Source: an uncultured Pelagibacteraceae bacterium (GTDB lineage: Bacteria; Pseudomonadota; Alphaproteobacteria; Pelagibacterales; Pelagibacteraceae). From it: DNA of 64,000 nucleotides. This document shows positions 60,230-64,000 of this stretch, one piece after another. The translations under genes were made by a program, and so were the position numbers. Under the pieces are notes generated by a model. That model searched no databases. It saw only the letters and a list, made by a program, of their open reading frames with translations, and was not told the DNA's origin. The stretch's first letter is position 1. Each line of letters starts with the position of its first letter. The DNA lies in contig CACFKZ010000001.1 of assembly GCA_902566945.1 (NCBI GenBank), forward strand, positions 62,001 to 126,000, in the 5' to 3' direction.

Positions 60230-60300
60230 TGAAGGCTAGTGTTCACTGCACAGGACTTATAAACCTGAGGTCGGCGGCTCGAATCCGACCTTCGCTGCCA
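60230..60300 (+). pseudogene. Second decayed tRNA-Met-like copy
   Basis: gtgaagg...cacaggacttataaacctgaggtcggcggctcgaatccgaccttcgctgcca; anticodon-position triplet TAT, T-stem mismatch, no D-arm. Confidence 0.8.
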
Positions 60301-60306
60301 TTATAA

Positions 60307-60978
60307 ATGAAACAAAAGTACAAATTTTTAATAAAAAGACTACTCTACTATATCTACGGAGAAAAGTTTTTTAAAAGATTGGATTACGATTGGAAAAAAT
60401 ATCCATCAAGAAGTGAAATAATTCAAAAAATAATTGATAGTAAAAAATACAAAAATTATTTAGAAGTCGGTTGCGATAAAGACGAAAACTTCTCAAAAAT
60501 AAATGTAGAAAAAAAAATTGGAGTTGACCCTTTGAAAGGGGGCACACTGAGAATGACAAGTGATAATTTTTTTAAAAATAATAATGAAAAATTTGATTTA
60601 ATATTTTTAGACGGACTTCATACTTATGAGCAGACAATAAAAGATATTGATAATTCACTAAAATTTTTAAACGATCATGGTGTTGTAATAATTCATGATT
60701 GTTTACCAAAAAAAATATGGAATCAAATTGTCCCTAGAGTTTACGGTCATTGGAACGGAGATGTTTGGAAAGCGATAGTACATTCTAGAACGTACAGTTA
60801 TGCAGATACTTACACATGTATTGCAGATCATGGTTTAGGTATTATTTTTAAAAGAAAAAATAGAGATCTTTTAGAATTAAAAAAAGATTTTAAAAATTTA
60901 AAATTTTCTGAATATTATTACAATCATAAAAAATTTATGAACCCAATATCTTATGAAAATCTCTTCTCAGTTTTTTAA
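60307..60978 (+). CDS. Class I SAM-dependent methyltransferase
   Basis: YLEVGCDKDENFSKI; FDLIFLDGLHTYEQTIKDIDNSLKFLNDHGVVIIHDC. Confidence 0.82.
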   Translation: MKQKYKFLIKRLLYYIYGEKFFKRLDYDWKKYPSRSEIIQKIIDSKKYKNYLEVGCDKDENFSKINVEKKIGVDPLKGGTLRMTSDNFFKNNNEKFDLIFLDGLHTYEQTIKDIDNSLKFLNDHGVVIIHDCLPKKIWNQIVPRVYGHWNGDVWKAIVHSRTYSYADTYTCIADHGLGIIFKRKNRDLLELKKDFKNLKFSEYYYNHKKFMNPISYENLFSVF

Positions 60979-60991
60979 GGAATAGACAAAA

Positions 60992-61798
60992 ATGAAAATG
61001 TATTGCTTAACAACTCAAGATGAACATTTCTCAAAAATTAAAAAACTAGGGTATTTGCCTGTAGGTCTAGGAAAAAATATAAAATCAAATAATTTTATCA
61101 CTGACAATACAAAAATTAATATTGCTGATAAAAATCCATTTTACGGCGAATATACTTTTCACTATTGGTTATGGAAAAATAAGATTAATGTTAATGAAAA
61201 AGAATGGATAGGATTTTGTCAGTATAGGAAATTTTGGGTTAAAGAAAATTATGAAAATACTATTAGTGATTTAAACACACTCAATAATTTACTGTTAAAA
61301 AAAATACCCAATAACCTTGAAGGATTTGATGTCATTTTAGGGGAACCAATGTTCATAAATCAATTTAGATTATCGAAATTTATAAAAAAAAATCTTTTTT
61401 ACATGATTAAAAATCCTGTTCTTTTTATTGATGAAAATAAAAGATCTATAAAGTTTCATTTCGATATGATGCACGGAAATAACAATTTGGATAAAGCTAT
61501 TAATCTTTTAGATCAAGAAGATCGTGAAGACTTTAGTAAATTTGTAAATTCAGAAGTTTCATTTAACCCCCATAATATGTTCATTTGTAAATCTCAAAAT
61601 ATTTTGAATAACTATTATAATGCAGTTTTTCCATGGCTTGAAAGATGCGAGAAAGAATTTGGATTTAATCTTGAGGGATATGGTCTCAAAAGAATTTACG
61701 GTTTTCTCGCTGAAAGATACCTTTCATTTTGGTTTAAGAAGTATACTAAATTTAAAACATTACCGATAATATTTGCTGATATATCAGAACTTAATTAA
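60992..61798 (+). CDS. DUF4422 family (capsular polysaccharide/GT-like) protein
   Basis: INIADKNPFYGEYTFHYWLWKN...WIGFCQYRKFW; FPWLERCEKEFGF. Confidence 0.85.
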   Translation: MKMYCLTTQDEHFSKIKKLGYLPVGLGKNIKSNNFITDNTKINIADKNPFYGEYTFHYWLWKNKINVNEKEWIGFCQYRKFWVKENYENTISDLNTLNNLLLKKIPNNLEGFDVILGEPMFINQFRLSKFIKKNLFYMIKNPVLFIDENKRSIKFHFDMMHGNNNLDKAINLLDQEDREDFSKFVNSEVSFNPHNMFICKSQNILNNYYNAVFPWLERCEKEFGFNLEGYGLKRIYGFLAERYLSFWFKKYTKFKTLPIIFADISELN

Positions 61799-62328
61799 AG
61801 ACTTTTAAATCTTTTTTTAAATTCATAAAGCGTAAGAAGATTTTTATCTTTTTTTGAAATCAACATATTTTTATTCGGCCATTTAATTTTCAAATCTTTA
61901 TCGTTATATAAAATCCCATTTTCAAATTTTGGTGCATAATAATTGTCAAGTTTGTAATAAATAATATTTTCTTTTTCGAAGCTATAGTAAGCATGAGCAA
62001 ATCCAGCAGGTATAAATAGGCCTATAGCGTTTTTTTTAGATAAAACTATCTTAAATAATTTACCAAATGTTTTTGAATTTTTTCTAAGATCAATTACTAC
62101 ATCAAGAATTTTACCTTTCACGACGTTAACGTATTTAGATTGCTTGAACTTGGATTGAAAATGGAAACCCCTTAGAACATTTTTTTTTGAAGTAGTACAA
62201 TATTCAAATATGAAATTTTTATTTAAAATTTTTTTATTGAATGTTTCTCTTAAATTTCCTCGATTATCAAAGTTATTTTTTTGTTTGATTATTAGTAAAC
62301 CTTTTATACTCGTTTTTTTTATAATCAT
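61795..62328 (-). CDS. rfbC: dTDP-4-dehydrorhamnose 3,5-epimerase-like
   Basis: RGNLRETFN; VLRGFHFQSKFKQSKYVNVVKGKILDVVIDLRKNSKTFGK; FIPAGFAHAYYSFE. Confidence 0.9.
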   Translation of the reverse strand: MIIKKTSIKGLLIIKQKNNFDNRGNLRETFNKKILNKNFIFEYCTTSKKNVLRGFHFQSKFKQSKYVNVVKGKILDVVIDLRKNSKTFGKLFKIVLSKKNAIGLFIPAGFAHAYYSFEKENIIYYKLDNYYAPKFENGILYNDKDLKIKWPNKNMLISKKDKNLLTLYEFKKRFKSL

Positions 62329-62330
62329 TT

Positions 62331-63023
62331 TTAAATAATTTTTTTTATTTTACTTAAGTTCATATCTATTCTTTTTGGAAATTCACCTTTTGAATAAATT
62401 TTTTTAATCTTTTTATTATATTTTTTTGCAAAATTATAAATAGTTTGACTCGGTCCACCTAAATTTATTACCCCTTTTTTGTCGATTATTTTTAAAATCA
62501 ATTTTGCAGCATCCTCTTGAAATATAAAGTTAAGTTTTACATTTGCATAAGCTTTCTTATGTATAAAAGGCTTTTCAGTCATACATACTCTTATTATAAG
62601 TGAGTTTTTGTACATTTGGACTGAACATTCACCACCTAGTTTTGACCAAGAATAATTATTCCAAGGTTTTACTGGATCAGTTTCTTTATAATTTCCCTTA
62701 GTACCTTGATAAACGTAGCTGGATGATAAATAAATCATTTTGATACCAAGTTTTGATACCTCATTCACAACATTTGCAGTACCGACGATGTTTAGATTAA
62801 TACTTTTTGAGATGTTTTTTTCATGAACTTCCATAGGTCTTGAAAGTCCAGCTAAATGTAGGACATAATTTGGCTTAAATTTTTTTAAGTTTTTTTTAAT
62901 TGAAGTCGCAGAGAGAATATTTAATTCTTTTTTATTTCTAAAAATAAATTTGTGTTTAGTATTTAATTTCTTAAAAATCTTACCAAATCGACTGTCAGAT
63001 CCTGTGACTAAAATTTTTACCAT
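62331..63023 (-). CDS. NAD-dependent epimerase / dTDP-4-dehydrorhamnose reductase-like SDR
   Basis: VTGSDSRFGKIFKKL; YLSSSYVYQGTKGNYKETDPVKPWNNYSWSKLGGE. Confidence 0.82.
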   Translation of the reverse strand: MVKILVTGSDSRFGKIFKKLNTKHKFIFRNKKELNILSATSIKKNLKKFKPNYVLHLAGLSRPMEVHEKNISKSINLNIVGTANVVNEVSKLGIKMIYLSSSYVYQGTKGNYKETDPVKPWNNYSWSKLGGECSVQMYKNSLIIRVCMTEKPFIHKKAYANVKLNFIFQEDAAKLILKIIDKKGVINLGGPSQTIYNFAKKYNKKIKKIYSKGEFPKRIDMNLSKIKKII

Positions 63024-63892
63024 TAATTTATTAAAGTTTTTAGATATTTTGAATAATCACAATTACCGTAAAAATTAATTGAACTTTTTATTTCATTTTT
63101 AGAAATCCAACCATTATTAAATGCAATCTCTTCAAGACATGCAATTTTTAAACCCTGTCTATTTTCAATAGTTGAGATAAAATTTGATGCATCATAATAA
63201 TCTTTGACATTACCTGTATCTAACCATGCGCCCCCTCTACCTATAAATTCAGCCTTTAAATTATTCTTTTTTTTGTAAATATTTAAAAGGTCAATAATTT
63301 CTAATTCACCTCTCTTTGAAGCTTTTAATTTTTTAGAAAATTCTACTACTTTATTATCAAAAAAATAAATACCAGTTACTGCTAAATTTGATTTCGGTTT
63401 ATTCGGTTTTTCTAATAATTTTAGTATCTTTTTTTTCTTATTTAAATATGCCACTCCATATCTCTGAGGATTTTTTACTGGATGGAGAAAAATTCTTGCA
63501 CCTTTTGAAAAAATTAAATTTTTCTTTAGATTTTTTGTTAAACTTTGACCATAAAAAAAATTATCTCCTAAAACTAAAGCTACATTATCTTTTTCTATAA
63601 ATTTTTTTCCAATAATAAATGCATCCGGAAGACCTCTTGGTTTTTTTTGTTCTGCATATTGTATTTTTATTCCAAGATTATTTTTTTCAGGTAAGATTTT
63701 CCTAAAAGTATTTAACTGACCTTTATTAACAATTATTAGAATATTCTTGATATTGGCTAACATTAAAATTGATAGAGGGTAAAATATCAAGGGTTTGTCG
63801 TACAATGGAAGCAATTGTTTGTTAACAGCTTTGGTAATGGGACTCATTCTTTGTCCTAGACCACCGGCTAAAATTATTCCTTTTTTAATCAT
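63023..63892 (-). CDS. rfbA: Glucose-1-phosphate thymidylyltransferase
   Basis: KGIILAGGLGQRMSPITKAVNKQLLPLYDKPLIFYPLSILMLA; LVLGDNFFYG. Confidence 0.95.
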   Translation of the reverse strand: MIKKGIILAGGLGQRMSPITKAVNKQLLPLYDKPLIFYPLSILMLANIKNILIIVNKGQLNTFRKILPEKNNLGIKIQYAEQKKPRGLPDAFIIGKKFIEKDNVALVLGDNFFYGQSLTKNLKKNLIFSKGARIFLHPVKNPQRYGVAYLNKKKKILKLLEKPNKPKSNLAVTGIYFFDNKVVEFSKKLKASKRGELEIIDLLNIYKKKNNLKAEFIGRGGAWLDTGNVKDYYDASNFISTIENRQGLKIACLEEIAFNNGWISKNEIKSSINFYGNCDYSKYLKTLIN

Positions 63893-64000
63893 AATTTTAA
63901 GCCCAGCCTTTTAAAAAATATTTTCTTTGAAAAATAGTTAAAAAATTTAGTATTATTTAAATACCAATCTACGGTATCCTCTAAACCTTTGTTAAATGTT
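63889..64000 (-). CDS. rfbB: C-terminus of dTDP-glucose 4,6-dehydratase-like protein, truncated by window edge
   Basis: Reverse strand: TFNKGLEDTVDWYLNNTKFFNYFSKKIFFKRLGLKL*, stop overlaps rfbA ATG (ATGA). Confidence 0.75.
   Translation of the reverse strand, partial: TFNKGLEDTVDWYLNNTKFFNYFSKKIFFKRLGLKL

Noticed and set aside
57029-64000. Complete prophage or ICE in the variable region
   Set aside because: No integrase, structural, replication or conjugation genes seen.
1-64000. CRISPR array, transposon or rRNA
   Set aside because: No regularly spaced repeat array, transposase ORF or rRNA sequence recognised on reading.

Overview
AT-rich 64 kb window that reads as a streamlined SAR11/Pelagibacter-like alphaproteobacterial chromosome segment. 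Taxonomy is inferred from gene content, composition and compactness only. Recognisable content: acnA-prpD; a tandem glycine riboswitch with gcvT-gcvH-gcvP; a large photo-oxidative-stress-like region (FAD amine-oxidase-like/DUF1365/Cfa-like/DUF3833, SDR, TspO, msrA, two photolyase/cryptochrome-family proteins, DUF2256, DCC); hisI/folE; an AcuI-like reductase with a LysR regulator; rseP; HU; two tandem amtB genes; recX; mnmA followed by a strongly structured unassigned RNA; a CADD/PqqC-like oxidase; an SxtJ/DUF5989/carbamoyltransferase module; and a run of small ferredoxin-fold proteins. From about 56.9 kb the window enters a variable region. It starts at an intact tRNA-Met(CAT), followed by two decayed tRNA-Met-like copies and at least five related short boxes that bracket small unknown cargo genes, then a surface-polysaccharide cluster (FkbM, DUF4422, rfbC/rfbA/rfbB-like). 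The most interesting observations are this tRNA-anchored, integrase-less cassette array, the structured RNA after mnmA, a 27-aa very basic microprotein with a strong Shine-Dalgarno sequence, a long inverted repeat upstream of HU, and the ferredoxin-fold gene cluster. Several short genes missing from the ORF track were read directly from sequence. No rRNA, CRISPR array, transposase or integrase was seen.
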